Shown: positions 33,730 to 46,200 of the stretch, one piece after another
Layout of the letters: every line of letters starts with the position of its first letter
How positions within the stretch are numbered: position 1 is the first letter of the stretch
NCBI GenBank assembly: GCA_963556195.1
Contig: OY744535.1
Span: 88,591,449 to 88,655,448 of the forward strand
Direction of reading: 5' to 3'
Source: Sepiola atlantica
Taxonomy: Eukaryota > Mollusca > Cephalopoda > Sepiida > Sepiolidae
Length of the DNA stretch: 64,000 bases
Notes under the pieces: model-generated
The model's database searches: none
The model's input: the letters and a program-made list of their open reading frames with translations, nothing else
Told to the model about the DNA's origin: nothing
Translations under genes and position numbers: made by a program

Positions 33730-35110
33730 CCAGATGGTTAGGGCAGTTAATATGTTTTTACACAAATCCTAAGTTTTTCTGGCAATGTTTTAAAACCATA
33801 CGCAATCGTCACCAATAAATGCTCCTTCTCTATGAATAAAACTTACGCACATAATTGATATTTAATGACAAAAAATGGTAAACTGCCATAACATCTTTAA
33901 ATGGCATAAAAATAGAAGATTATTTGACGTTAAGTTTATATGCTAAACTGATTCTAAATGTTAAAGTATGGTTTGTTGTTTCTCCTTCGGACAGGTTTAC
34001 AGGGTATTCAAACGTGTATATCTACAATAATATCAAACTTTAACATATGTTTATGTATGGCATAACATAAGAACATTTATTTGTTAGATCAGTTTAAAGT
34101 TATTTATTTAATTTTCACAGGAAACGTAAACACAACCAAAATAAATTGCTTCAAATTAATATAAAAAAGGACATATAATAAAAAAAAAGTATAATGTTAA
34201 ATAATAAATAAATATGAGTAAATTTGCAGATTAACACTATCCCTTCATACTCTACCAGCCAGAAAAAATGGCATTTTTCTTTGTTAGGGGATTGCGTGTT
34301 AACACCATGGAAAAACGAAACACAAATAATTCAGAATTTAGAGTAAGGGGTCAGTTGTATATATATTTAACGTACGATGTTCCCATATTTAGTGGGAATT
34401 TTGTTTGGCTGGGACTAAACAATGTTGTTGTTACTACAATCCTACGTCCAAGTGGAAGGGGCATACAAACACAAATTATTTACTTTAAAAAAGTGCGTGT
34501 CCCTTGCAAAAAAATGCAGCGGATTTAACCCCGATGACAAAATAATATAGTTACTGACCTTTAACTGGCCCGAAATATTGAATAGATATACGTAAATGTT
34601 CCCCACTTTAAATTATAAAATTTTTTTTTTCTTTCTTTCAAGTTTAAAATGTCAGACTTTTTTGGAGCGTGTAATTTAGCGAATGGTGTTAATTTACAAT
34701 AATACAACAATATGAATCACTATTTTATTTGTAATCGGGACAGATCACCGTGCTACTAAACTGTTGTTTTCATTTTTCAATTAGAATAGTGAACATGCCT
34801 TTGTAAACATGAACAAATAAGTTTGCTGTTAAATTTACAAATTAGTCATTAACTAATAAAATAAAGTTATTTATTTTCACGGGAAATAGTAAAACTGCAA
34901 AAAACGGCGAAAGACAGGGGGAAGATAGAGAGAGCGAGCGATTAAATATCACTGTCGCTCCGACTCCCCCCTTACTCTTCTCGATAATGACTCGCTTGTA
35001 GCAAGCCAAGACAACCACACTCCCCGTCAAACACCCCCTTTCTCTTCTCGCTTCTGACTCGTTCTTAGCAAGGCACAACATTTGGTAATAGTTCAGTACA
35101 ACTGTGACTG
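33730..35110. other. Unassigned DNA with weak direct repeats
   Basis: AAAGTTATTTATTT followed by TTTCACRGGAAA occurs at about 34095-34125 and again at 34863-34887. An imperfect 60-65 bp tandem duplication (CCCCCCTTACTCTTCTCG... and CCCCCTTTCTCTTCTCG...) covers 34955-35081. A frame at 34268-34528 has no recognisable motif. Confidence 0.4.
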
Positions 35111-35225
35111 AACCTCAAACAAAGGTTTTTAACGTGGATATTGGGCATGAATAACCTCTCATTCAGATAAATAAAATACTAAAATAAACCTTAAGGAAAA
35201 GGGTTAATGGGTGCCATCTTAAAAA
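35111..35225. repeat. Left terminal inverted repeat of Academ-like element
   Basis: Blocks shared in order with the reverse complement of 40265-40391 are ACCTCAA-CAAA, GATATNNGGCATGA, TTCAGATAAA, CTAAAAT, CCTT--GGAAAA and GGYGCCATCTTAAAAA. In the innermost 37 bases 30 match, and four of the seven differences are C/T changes. One gap of about 10 bp is needed. Confidence 0.85.
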
Positions 35226-37450
35226 TTCAACTTTACAATATAAAAATGTTGACACATTGCATTTCTGACATTTCCTGACAAGTATGCCTATTATTCCTGA
35301 AAATTACTAACAAAAATAAACGTTTTTCCCTTTATTAAATTAGAAATATTTTGTTTGCATGAAAACCAACACAGGGCCCACCCCAAGCCAGCTTGATATT
35401 GTTTTAAATTGTAATGATAGGTAGCTATATGCTTAATAATGAACTTACACCAGAAAATGACTACCCCCTGCCATTGTTTTCATGTTTTTTTTCTTATACA
35501 AATATGAATATAAAAGGTAAAACAAAAACAGACTAAGTCGCTTTTTTCAAGGCAACAATTGTCACATTAATTACTGACATTACTTAAAAAATAGGCACAC
35601 AATAAATACAATTGTCAATACATAATCGTCAGTTGGTCGAATGCTGGTGCAAGGCTATTGCCTAACCACCACAGAACAAGTCTATGAACCGACCAAAGAA
35701 CATTTCTTGTCAAGATCTAGTCAAAGGTAAGTTCATCATCATCACGATCTGACTGTTGTGAGTTACTGCAGTGGAGGCCTTTGCAATTACCACACTAGTT
35801 TAAATAGGCAATTCCATATTCTCTTCAACATAATCTTGCTGTAGTACACACTGAAGTACAGTTATACCAAAGTATAGCAAACACATTTACAGGACTAGCT
35901 GGCAAGTCAGTTTTGATTGGTTGTAATTTACCATCTTAAAGTTTCAATCCCTACTCGTCAGGTTTTAGCTTTTTTCTTCATTTCCATTACTGAATTCTGA
36001 AGTAAACTCGAAGGCTGTGGAATCTCGTAGCTGCTCTTGTTGGTGGACAAGGTTTTGGCTTCAACATACTTTAAGCTTTTGCAACCTTTTCCTTCAGTCA
36101 TATATTATTAATGTTTTCCCCATCATTACCATTGTACAGGCACACTAAAGCCTTCTCCCCAGCTTCAATAACCTCTTATGCACCGCTGTCATTGCCAAAC
36201 ACTTTCGCCAGTTTGAGTAAGTTTCTAATGTTAATTACCTTTCGATGGGGTGCTGCCTTCCCAATTCCATAAACACTGGATGAAGAATCACAACCCAGTA
36301 GTGCATAGATTAAAACAATTTTAAAACAAACCACATCTCCCAAAGATGTCCTCATATTTTTTATGTTCAAGGCTTTCACACTTTTGGCACTATCCTTTGG
36401 TTGTGGCGTGAAGAAGATGTTGAAACCATCATCTCTATGTACATACTAACATAGAAAGACCAATAGGTCAGTGTCATCTGCTATTGAAATGGTTTCTCCA
36501 GTCTGTGCCAGTTCTAGAGCAGTCTTCCCAATCAATACGCCAGCGTATCCAGATGCATGGATTACTTTACAACCTGCTTCCTCCAAACTCATTCCCAGCA
36601 AATTGATTAACAATTGTTTGTTTTCTTGATTAGCTAGAATCAATCTTTTTTACAAATGTGAACACCATTAAAGGGGTCAGTGACACATTAACAGCAACAT
36701 AGCTAATTGTACGGCGTCGGTGAGTCGCGTCTTTAATGGATGTACCACTCATACCCATCACAGACAATGCATGCTTTCTCCTATCTAGTTGTGACATATC
36801 TGCGGGATTAGGCACGGATGTCATTAAATGTGTGACCTATTTGATATGGGAGGCGTTCAAGTAGTGCTCCACCATCTAATAGATACTGTGGATCTTACGA
36901 CTGTGGACCTGATTGTACAGGGGAAGTCAGTTCAAATATTGCCTCTAACAGAACCGGGTTTTCTGCCTCTCGCGGTAGCTTGAAAGAATAAACAGTACAG
37001 GTTGGTAACCACAAAGTTCATACTGGAAATGTTATTGCTTCTCTGGAATAGAAGTTGTCTATCAGTCTCAACTGTTTCATCTTGACCCAAGTGTAATTGA
37101 TCCTTACTTTTAAAAGTGTACTCGTGGATTTTTTTATCCGACCATTAAAGCTATGATTGTCTCTCCTATAGAGTTTTATCTGTCCACATTCAGCTGTTCG
37201 TCTCCAGTTACTCCACTTGAAATGCTGTAGATGGACGGATCTTCCGTTAAAGGGTCATATGTCTGGAGAATCGCAAGGAGTGTCCATGCATCCTTGACAT
37301 GTCGCTCTTTTATGGCTGAAGTTGCCTCCTGGTGCTGGTCACTAGTGCCATAATGAATGCCTGCTACTGCTTGCCTTGTAAACTTGATTTCAGCGCACGC
37401 TAGCAGTGACACCATCCAAACCAATCGTTAAATTTAGTCCATTCCTCTGC

Positions 37451-37520
37451 AATGAGTAAGACCTCGATACGTCTTAATGTTTTTCGTAAGCACCTGCTCA
37501 ATAACCAGATCAGTCGACAA
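37451..37520. repeat. Donor copy of an internal 70-bp duplication
   Basis: ATGAGTAAGACCTCGATACG ... CTGCTCAATAACCAGATCA recurs in the same orientation at 38267-38330. In this copy it encodes the STDLVIEQVL segment in its normal place within the transposase order. Confidence 0.85.
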
Positions 37521-38266
37521 ACCAGCCCAGTAGCGACCACTCCATATAATTACATGACATCCTTCAGAATATTGCTGGTACACTTCAGGATAGCTTTTCG
37601 GCAGACCTTCCATTTGCTGCAAGTACAAGTCGGTCGACTTTGCATATAGGATGTGCCCTGCTGAGGCGAATATTAGCAGCATTTTCCTTACAGCGCTAAG
37701 TGCGATTCCCGGTTTCCGGTGCGCTCTGCTTTGAAAAACAATTGCAGGATCTTCACTATATCAAGGTATTGAATCAACAATTTTTCTGTTCGCTTGTCAA
37801 CCATCACACCCTGCACATGGTTGATTCTCTTGTCAATCCTTGTCATAGACTCTAATGACAGAACATTATTCAATGTCTCAGTAAAATTTAAAAGACTTTT
37901 CACTAGCTCCTAAGGTTCCTTCAGGTCTTCATATTTTAGGAAATGACTCTTCTGCATCAGTGTGTGGTTTATCATCGTCAGTGACATGTGAAACTGGCAA
38001 CTCATAGGCTTTCGCTCACAACTAGCATTCAGAGCAGTATCAACTAAGAAGTGAGCACAAATGGCTCTTGCAATTGATTTGCGACTTAGCATGTGCTTGA
38101 CTGTGTTTTCAGCATACACAAGTTAAAAAAGGCCTTGCAATCCAGAACCTGCCATCAAATAACCAATTGATCCCAGAATGCTCATCGGTGTATAGAGCTT
38201 ACCAAGTAGCAAGACAAGTGATTTCAGGGGACTGGAACTAGGCTGTTTCCTGACTATCATTATTGC

Positions 38267-38330
38267 CATGAGTAAGACCTCCAGACGTCTTCTCATTAGG
38301 AGCTGCTCAATAACCAGACCACTCGGCAAG
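38267..38330. repeat. Displaced copy of the 70-bp segment
   Basis: ATGAGTAAGACCTCCAGACG ... CTGCTCAATAACCAGACCA gives PSGLVIEQLLMRR on the minus strand, out of order and upstream of LGSIGYLMAG. It interrupts the transposase frame and probably replaced original sequence. Confidence 0.8.
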
Positions 38331-40264
38331 TGATTGATTGACTGTTAGAATTAGTGTAATGTAGTTTTTTTGGGGTTAAATCACTAATGTAACATAACGT
38401 CGAGTACACGCAGGTTGGGTTACAAGGGTCCATGTCGCTCATTGCCAAATGAACTGGGGCTGATTTCCTAGTATATGTTACTTTGTGAACTGACTAAATA
38501 AGGCCTGACCATGCGTGTCTGGACGGATGTGAAATTAGTGAAATCTCTCAAAGGATGTAAACATTAGCAGTGGAATCGACAACTTACTTGGGCTTGAGCT
38601 CTTTAAATGTCACTTGTGGTGTGTTGGTGTGCTTTAGAATCTAGGTACTATATGTTGAATTATTCCAACCCTTATGATATCTTCTGAAAGGACCTTCAGG
38701 TCCTTGGAACTGGTTTTGCATTAATTTTCCCGGCGTAAAAGATGCTATGATGCCAATATCATGCGATAGTTTAAATCTACCAACACTCCTTACATTATTG
38801 CCCACATTATCAGCTACAAACTGCAAAACTTCAGTTTCAACAGGGGAGGGAGTTTAAGCGCCATGAACAAGTGAAGCACATTTTTTGAATGTCTGCACTT
38901 CCGAGTAAGATGAAGAGAAACCATGCTTATTCAGAGTGTTAATTAAGATCCTCGATCCAAATTAGTAATGCATTTCCAATGCTAAACCAGACTGCTAATG
39001 TGAAAGGAGAACTATGGGTCTAGCAGTATACATCATCGCTTGACCAGCTGATGCAAGTTTAAAATCATTTTTCTAAAAATATCTTCCTGAGAAAAATCAA
39101 CAATGTTTTAGGAACATATTCAAGAAGCGTATCCTGTTCAAGATCATTCTTAAACGAGTAATATACTGAACTTGTCTTGATCAATTTAATGTCATTCTTG
39201 ATAAGCCTAGCTGTCGTCTCTATGATTCTAATGGCTTCTGGTTCTGAATTGTCTGTTGGGCGGCTCTGTGCATAGAATTCATGGAGAATGCATTTTGCTG
39301 TACTTAAGAATGTAACACCATTATGTTTGCCATAAATTTCAGTCACAAGATTTAATGTATTAGAGAGGGTATGGTTCAACGCCAGTGTCTTCGAAGAGTT
39401 CCTCCATTTTTTTACAATATTGACAATGGTAAGTTGCTCCTTGTCATTTTCCTGCAAATATTTAGCAACTTCTTGAAATGCCTGTTTTCTCTCTGAATCA
39501 TCTGGTCTACTAAGGTTGTGTTTCTTAGACGAATCAGCAGAAGAGAATGTTTTATTGGAATCAAAGTTCGCAAAACATGTTATGTGATAACGTGCTTTTT
39601 CTAAAACAAGGGCAGCTACATAACCTATTCTACCTTTAACAGTGGAAGCCCAGCCATAATTTACGGACTTTCTCACAATACTTGTAACAATGTCCTTAAA
39701 CTCAATAGTTTCTACATAGGTAACATCAACACCTCTTTTCTGTCTATGAAATCTTGCTCCAGAACCACAAAAAAAGGCAATGCCCCTTAAAGTTTAACAC
39801 ACACAAAGATCAGCTTTCATCATGGGTAGAACTGTTTTTACAGTCAATGTCTATGTATTTGGGATTGATCCAACGCTGTCTGCATTTCTTGTGAAGACGT
39901 TGGCTAATCTGAATTATGATCTTCTCTCCACGTTGTTCAGAAGCTCTGTTAATGAAATCGATGACATTCTGGCTGACGATGAATGATTCTTTATTACTTG
40001 ACAGTTCATTGTTGCAAATAGCATAGTTGTCAGCATCCATATTTGTCAGCATCCATACGGTACTTTACTTAGAATATGACAGAATATTAAGCTCCAGAAT
40101 TAATACATCATAGGAGACAAAAATAAGGAATAATAAGTTATAATTATATTTAACTTAATGAACACTGTTGGTGCTATCCAATTTCACATTGCTAAACTTG
40201 GTGTTTTTGTAGATGAATTTACAGAAATTGAGTTGAGAGATGGGAGGCTTCAATCGGCGGCATT

Positions 40265-40391
40265 TTTTTAAGATGGCGCCTGTTGACCATTTTCCGGAAG
40301 GCTAATTTTAGGATACAATTTTTATCTGAAAGACAGGGTAGTCATGCCTTATATCAAAGTAAGACACATTTGTTAGCAATTTGATTGAGGT
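40265..40391. repeat. Right terminal inverted repeat of Academ-like element
   Basis: Partner of 35111-35225. The outer limit near TTGAGGT (40385-40391) is approximate; weaker similarity may continue to a CAGT-like end near 40419. Confidence 0.82.
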
Positions 40392-41034
40392 GTAACCAAC
40401 AAATCAACTATATTGACTGGACTATTACGTCGTCTATGAACGCATGTAGTTTAGTGTGGAAATGACGGAAAGGATTGCGATGGTTTCCATATAAAATGCA
40501 ACTGGGAGGTGAAAAAGTATACAATTAAAGAGAAAGTGACTTATAGACAGAGACTTCGTAAACAAATAGGCGATTGTGATCATGAATAGAAATTCAAGTC
40601 AATTGAAACAATTAAAATAAAACCTTTTTTAAACAAAACCGCATCTCTAAACTATTAAATATGTTACTATGCAGTGTGTGTTATTATACATAATATACAC
40701 TTTAGGGACCAACACTTTATGTAACGCAGCGTCACTTTAATGATCGACAGATTATCAATGGATGATAATGAAATAGAAAATAAATGTATTTATACAACGA
40801 TGTAGCACAAGGGTAACTTTTTATTCTTCTGTTTGCTTTTAGAGAGTGCATTGAACGGATAAATATTTGGTTTGACACTTGTCAACGCCATTCGACTAAA
40901 ATTGGGCATGTTTTTTTGTAATCACCTCAGTAAGTGTGATTGGATCGAATCACTCTATTAAATTAAATTTGTTTAGCGAATAAGTATGGCACCTCCTTAT
41001 AAGACTGACACAACATATATGCACACTTACGCAT

Positions 41035-41035
<1 letters not shown>
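40392..41035. other. Unassigned flank
   Basis: No gene or repeat family recognised. Confidence 0.4.
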
Positions 41036-41037
<2 letters not shown>

Positions 41038-41087
<50 letters not shown>

Positions 41088-41112
41088 TATATTTATATAT
41101 ATATATAAATAA

Positions 41113-41153
<41 letters not shown>

Positions 41154-41155
41154 GA
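41038..41155. repeat. (TA)n compound microsatellite
   Basis: TA runs with ATAAATAAATAA and ATTTATAT interruptions abut the GC-richer repeat. Confidence 0.93.
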
Positions 41156-41179
41156 GAAATAAATAATTATATATATGTA

Positions 41180-42520
41180 AACAGGACCCCACACGCCTCT
41201 TTTCTGACCCCGTGAGTATCGTCGTCGTCGGCCACTCACGCACAGGTGTTTGATATCCCGGTCGCGGTGCTGAGTAAAACAGATACCTCACTCTGATCCG
41301 GTGTCACTGAACCACTTGTAACATAGGTGGTCTACTCGTGTCTTTATCTCTGTACTCACACTCTGTCCTCGGCGCAGGAATCCTTCTAGACTGTGAACAC
41401 CCTCTTTGGCCAGTGATGTCGTCCTAGTGGCAGCAAAAACAAAGATGTGCGTAATCTCCTCCGGGTTTGATGAATGAGGATTTCGTAATTTTGTGAAGGC
41501 AAAGTTACCTAGCAGGACAATTCGACAATAGAATAATTCAACAACATCGGTCTCTTCTTGTATCAAATAATTATTAAAAACAATTAAAAGGAAGGATTAA
41601 TTTTACACTTGAATTTTAGAGTCTCTTATTTCGATAATATGTCGTTGTTTACTAAGCTATCTCGTCTCTCTATGCGTGTGTGTGTGAATCTCTTTTACGA
41701 CTGCAAAGCCTTAATTGAGATATAACTTTTCTACTCAAAACGGTGGGGGGATCCTATTGCCCATGCTATCCCAAACGAGAGCGATGTTCGCGCAACACTC
41801 CCGCTTGGTCGGCGCTCGTCCGTCCAGGTCGAATCCTAATTTCTAACTGACTGTAACTGTCTTCTCGTTCCCAAAACAAAAGTCCTTTCCCCTCCCAAAA
41901 GGCATATTATCACACCTTTTCTTTCTCCAACCTCCCTCTTCTCCAATCTTTCTCCCTCTCCCACCTATTTCTCTATTCCTTCTTTCTCTCTCGGGGCCGG
42001 GGTTGGGTATACTGATTTACTCTCCCCCCTCTCTCTCTCCTCCCTTTGTCTGAGTCTTTCTTCATCTCCGGGTGGCTTGGGGGTGAGTGGTACGACAATT
42101 GAAATTCTCTGCTTAGGCCTTCAGATATTATCTACATCAAAGAAAACCATTATTCTCTCTCTCAGACCTCTGCCCTAATTTATGATGACAGTCTAAAGGG
42201 GCGATCTCCACTCTGGCCTCGCGCGGCCACCCACATAGTACTGACACCCGTATGTTTTTCGTTGGCGAAAAAAAAGATTTGGCCAAAACCCGGCACACCT
42301 GTTTAAACTCGGCCTGTGTAAGATTTAAATGCAATTGACAATCTCTCATGGCTTTCTCAGACAGCCCGGAACCACCTTTCCAGCTTGTTTTGTATAGCCG
42401 ATCCCGCGGAAAATATGTACTAGTTCTTAGATCTCCACTTGTTTCTACGTAGGCCTCCCCTCAGGATGCATATTAGTGCGCCCTAAAGGGCAGACTCTGT
42501 CGGTTACAAACACTGTTTCA
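41180..42520. repeat. GC-richer dispersed repeat, copy 1
   Basis: About 41180-41870 aligns with 57185-57830. Shared blocks include CACGCACAGGTGT, GATATCC, GTCGCGGTGC, AACAGATAC, GTGAACAC, TGAAGGCAA, AATAATTCAACAA-CATCGG, AAATAATTATTAAA and CCAAACGAGAG. It is much richer in G and C than its surroundings. The later part is pyrimidine-rich (41880-42070) and unmatched. Minus-strand frames at 41566-41288 and 42349-42137 have no known motif. TGTAAAC at the left and TTACAAACA at the right are weakly LTR-like. Confidence 0.7.
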
Positions 42521-42542
42521 TATATATATATATATATATATA
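42521..42542. repeat. Short (TA)n tract
   Basis: Eleven TA units at the right edge of the GC-richer repeat. Confidence 0.9.
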
Positions 42543-42544
42543 TG

Positions 42545-43167
42545 CATAAAGAGAGCAAGTAAAGAAAAGTAAAAAGCAGCATTATATGCTCAAGTATTAC
42601 CATCACTTAACATGTGTATGTATTAAGTAAATGTGTCGTTTTAGTTGTGTCAATGACATTTATGACAGTGTCCATCTATAATCATGGGGACTGCTTCATT
42701 TTAAGTGTTTCACTGCAACACACTAAACTGTTTCCGTTTTTGCATACTGTTCATATAGAAACAGACATAGTCTTAATGTTGATGCCTGTTTTACGTAAAT
42801 ATATTTTGATTCCATTTTTCTTTAAAATATAGATGCACATGTTGGCGAGAAATGATATCGTTGACTAAACTGGTTGCTCCACTAATCTTACTTGCTTAGA
42901 AATGTATCAAAAGCAAAACGTTACAATAGAATGAATGAGCATTTGACAACGTTTGCGGAGATAGAGATCTATGTCAGTTGGTATTTAGTCGTTTAGTAAA
43001 GACTCAGGGCGTGATACTCACCGTTTTAGAAAACATTTATTAGATAGAAGTATAACCTGATTTCAAACTTGCTCAATCTTTATCATTCAATGATGTCGGC
43101 GAGTAATTCATTTTGGAAAATAATTAAATGGCTAATATTTTACGGAAATGCACCGCTTTATATGAGG

Positions 43168-43261
<94 letters not shown>

Positions 43262-46200
43262 GAGTTATGACCAATGTACAAACTAAATACCTAACCAAAG
43301 TATCGTTTACCAAGCCACACTATTTGCCCAAAAAAGACCAAATAACGAGCAGTACTACCTGGATATGACCGCCCTTTATTTTAAAACCAGATATTACGAT
43401 TACAACACCACATTTGAAAACGCGAATTAAAACAGCACTTGCAAACTATTATATTTAGAAATGGGACGCTCACGATTAATCGAATGAAAAATAATACGAC
43501 AACCCAATTCATGTAGAAAGTTAGACGACATGTGTAGATTATGTTTGAATAACAAATTCAAATTAGTAAATTTTAGAGACTCTCAACACCTATTAAACTG
43601 TTTACATAGAATAACATTTAGCTTAGGTTAAAATACATCATAAACAACTAAACAAATAAAAACATATTTTCGTGTTTTCTGGAATGTATTATCATGCTCC
43701 TATAATTATTGATACTAGCTAGTCACTGTAAATACTACAGTACCTTCTATATGAATGTTTATTTTATTTCATAATAATATTTTGTTTAAAATAATTATTG
43801 ATGTCAGGGTCAATAACGTTTGTTTAAATACTATTTTTGTACGGTATCAAACAATTGCCATTGCCAGCTAAATATTATTAAACAAAATGAAACAGAATAT
43901 GTATTTTCTTTGTTTATTCAACATTTTTACAATTAAAAATAAATAAATATATTTGCCGAATACATATTCTCCAAAGCAATTAAACGAATGTCACTTGAAA
44001 CACATATGTTTATCTACAATTATACGGTTTTAGTCGATGGGAACATATAATTTGATTTTCGAAGAATTTGTCTCAAAATGGGTACATTCGGAATGTGTTA
44101 CTTTATCGATATCAGATGTATCACTAAACCTTACGAATGATCTTAAAGTTTAGATCTATATGAAAGATAATACGCACGAACATGACATGCATAACCGTAT
44201 TATTATATAGATTATGAAGTGTTTATATATACCATTTCTATAATCCCTTTATATCTTTTAATCTTTTAAAGAGTTGTTTTTGTCATCTAAGGAATAACAC
44301 TTGCGTTGGTTATTCTGGAATTACTGCATTATGGGAAATATATTTTTTTAAAGTGTTGTTTGTTATATATGTAAATACTGATGTTACAACTATTGTGCAT
44401 AGGGAGTTTTCACAAGAGTATCTTCTTTTAGCAATACAGTACTTACATTTACGGACGATTTTCATGGCGACATATGTAGTTGAAATAAAAGAATTTATAT
44501 GAATTTATGTGAACGTCATAAAACATACTGACGCCAGCAACATGTAAATGAGCTATGTGTGTTCTTAATTTCATCATCATAATATTTCCAATTTAGGATT
44601 ACAATAGGGTTTTAAGATTTTGAGAACAACTAAACATCTGAAATCTGTAGGGTTAATGTTGTTTGTGCACATATTATCGAAGAAAGTCTCTTTAATCTCA
44701 CACAACTCTATTCAGTGTCGATTCACATTAATAATCCCTTTTAAATATTCAGTGAGTGTTGCGTCCAAATATAACTTTTTCATGAATCGATAAAGAAAGA
44801 AAAACAAAAGTTAAGATTAAAAGTTAATCGTTGATTTCTTGGCACGTTCATGTTGATCCTGTTATCATTCGTCAGTTCTCTATGGCTTACGAATGACTTC
44901 GAAAAGGTGTCCAACTCCTCAGGCAATGCGTATATGAGTGCATATCAAAGATACTTTTCCGTTTCGCTGTTCTTTGTGTAGAAGACACACGAATAAAGAT
45001 GTATTATTAACGTAATATTTACTGACTCTTGATGTTTTAATCAGACTTCTCGTATGGGCGTCACAGTTTATTCATCTCACTTTATTGCTGTCTGTTCATT
45101 ATGTCGAACAGTTTTTATAGTATATACTAATATATGTTCTACCATGTATAGTGTTTTCAGTCAGTATTCTCTCAAATAGTGTTGATCTTGATCAGGAAAT
45201 ACTCAAATTATAAAAACGGTTAAACTTAAATATACACATATGGCAAGTTATGTATCGTTCTCTAACTTGTCTTCAAACGTAAAAAGTGTTGCCGAAAAAA
45301 TAGGAAATCGTACAGAAATGTGTTTCATTACTTACACTTAACTGTAGTATACAGCTAATAAGCTTATAACACACTTCCGCCAAACAGATTAAGTCAACTG
45401 CTTATTCGCCTCATCTGTTTTTGATATATGGTAACGAGATCTGCAAAACATGGCACAATGTTCTGTGAACAAAAATACACTAGCTTACACATGATATCAC
45501 CTGAGATAACCCGTGATAAACCCGCCTTCTACAGGAAGTAATTTGTTTCCAATAGCTAATACACTTTCATCATAGTCCGAAGGCGAGATCACATTTAAGA
45601 TTTAAACATCAATATTTACTAGCTTTCTCACCAATGGAAATGTTAATTAGTCTAGAAAGAGTATCTCCGGATAGATTAGGAAAAATATAAATTAATTCAG
45701 TCAAAGAGATCATCTCATCTCGTAACTGATGATGAAAACAATTGTTTATTTGTTCAAAATACTATGAGCAAAGTTAGGCACACAGTTAGTTAATCGTGGG
45801 CCTCTAAATCTCCCCACTACACAAGAGGAGCAGTCTTGATTAAAAATAAATAGAGTTGTGTTCGTTCCGTACTCTATCTATAGACAGGAAACACAGATAT
45901 ATACAGTGTTTTAGCGCAAAAAAACTGGTTACATGAATATAAAGTAAAATTTTGAAATTATTTTTATCGATTTTCCAAAAAAAAAATAAGGGAAGAAAAT
46001 AAGTGAAACAAAATTTAGCGTACAATGACTCCCGGGCAACACCGGCCTTTACAGTTATTACAAAATGAAAAGCGATAATTTAACTGATCAAGGTTATTAT
46101 TTATCATGAAACAAAATTGATATGATATCCGTTACGTAAATGTAGAATCAATATAAACCTCGCGTTAGTCAGCTGTATGAATTTGAAAAGTAGATACGTA

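Larger units (their letters stand above)
35717..40052 (-). pseudogene. Academ-type transposase pseudogene (zinc finger, XPG/PIN-like, Cys-rich)
   Basis: The pieces are collinear on the minus strand. An N-terminal module (CAICNNELSS ... LHKKCRQRWINPKYI, 40020-39850) is followed by GARFHRQKRGVDVTYVETIE (about 39760-39700). A 203-codon frame (39676-39065) ends LLEYVPKTLLIFLRKIF. Next come SSYSEVQ and VLQFVADNVGNNVRS (38930-38770), LGSIGYLMAGSGL (38190-38150), HFLVDTALNA (38060-38030), YLQQMEGLPKSYPEVYQQYS and RYWAGLSTDLVIEQVL (37640-37480), SIKDATHRRRT (36745-36715), KQLLINLLGMSLEEAGCKVI with IADDTDLLVF (36630-36450), and YALLGCDSSSSVYGIGKA (36325-36260). FHSLRVY (about 36030) and CGNCKGLHCSNS (about 35790-35760) precede a stop at 35717. 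The full product would have been roughly 1300-1400 residues. The acidic D-D-T-D and G-C-D positions fit metal-binding nuclease residues. A dozen or more stops and frameshifts make it dead. Confidence 0.75.
35111..40391 (-). mobile_element. Academ-like DNA transposon, 5.3 kb, decayed
   Basis: The unit is bounded by long inverted repeats (35111-35225 and 40265-40391) and filled by one broken minus-strand gene with about 212 bp of leader and about 490 bp of trailer. The gene combines a zinc-binding N-terminus, an XPG/PIN-like nuclease region and a Cys-rich C-terminus, the combination reported for Academ transposases. Terminal-repeat mismatches are mostly transitions, as expected for an old insertion. 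I found no clear target-site duplication; GTGACTGA on the left against GTAACCAA on the right is 5 of 8. The Academ name rests on recalled family architecture, while the transposon nature rests on the inverted repeats seen here. Confidence 0.72.

Noticed and set aside
41288..41566. Minus-strand 92-codon frame in the GC-richer repeat
   Set aside because: The aligned region of the second copy shows weak peptide similarity but different frames and indels, so coding is not supported.
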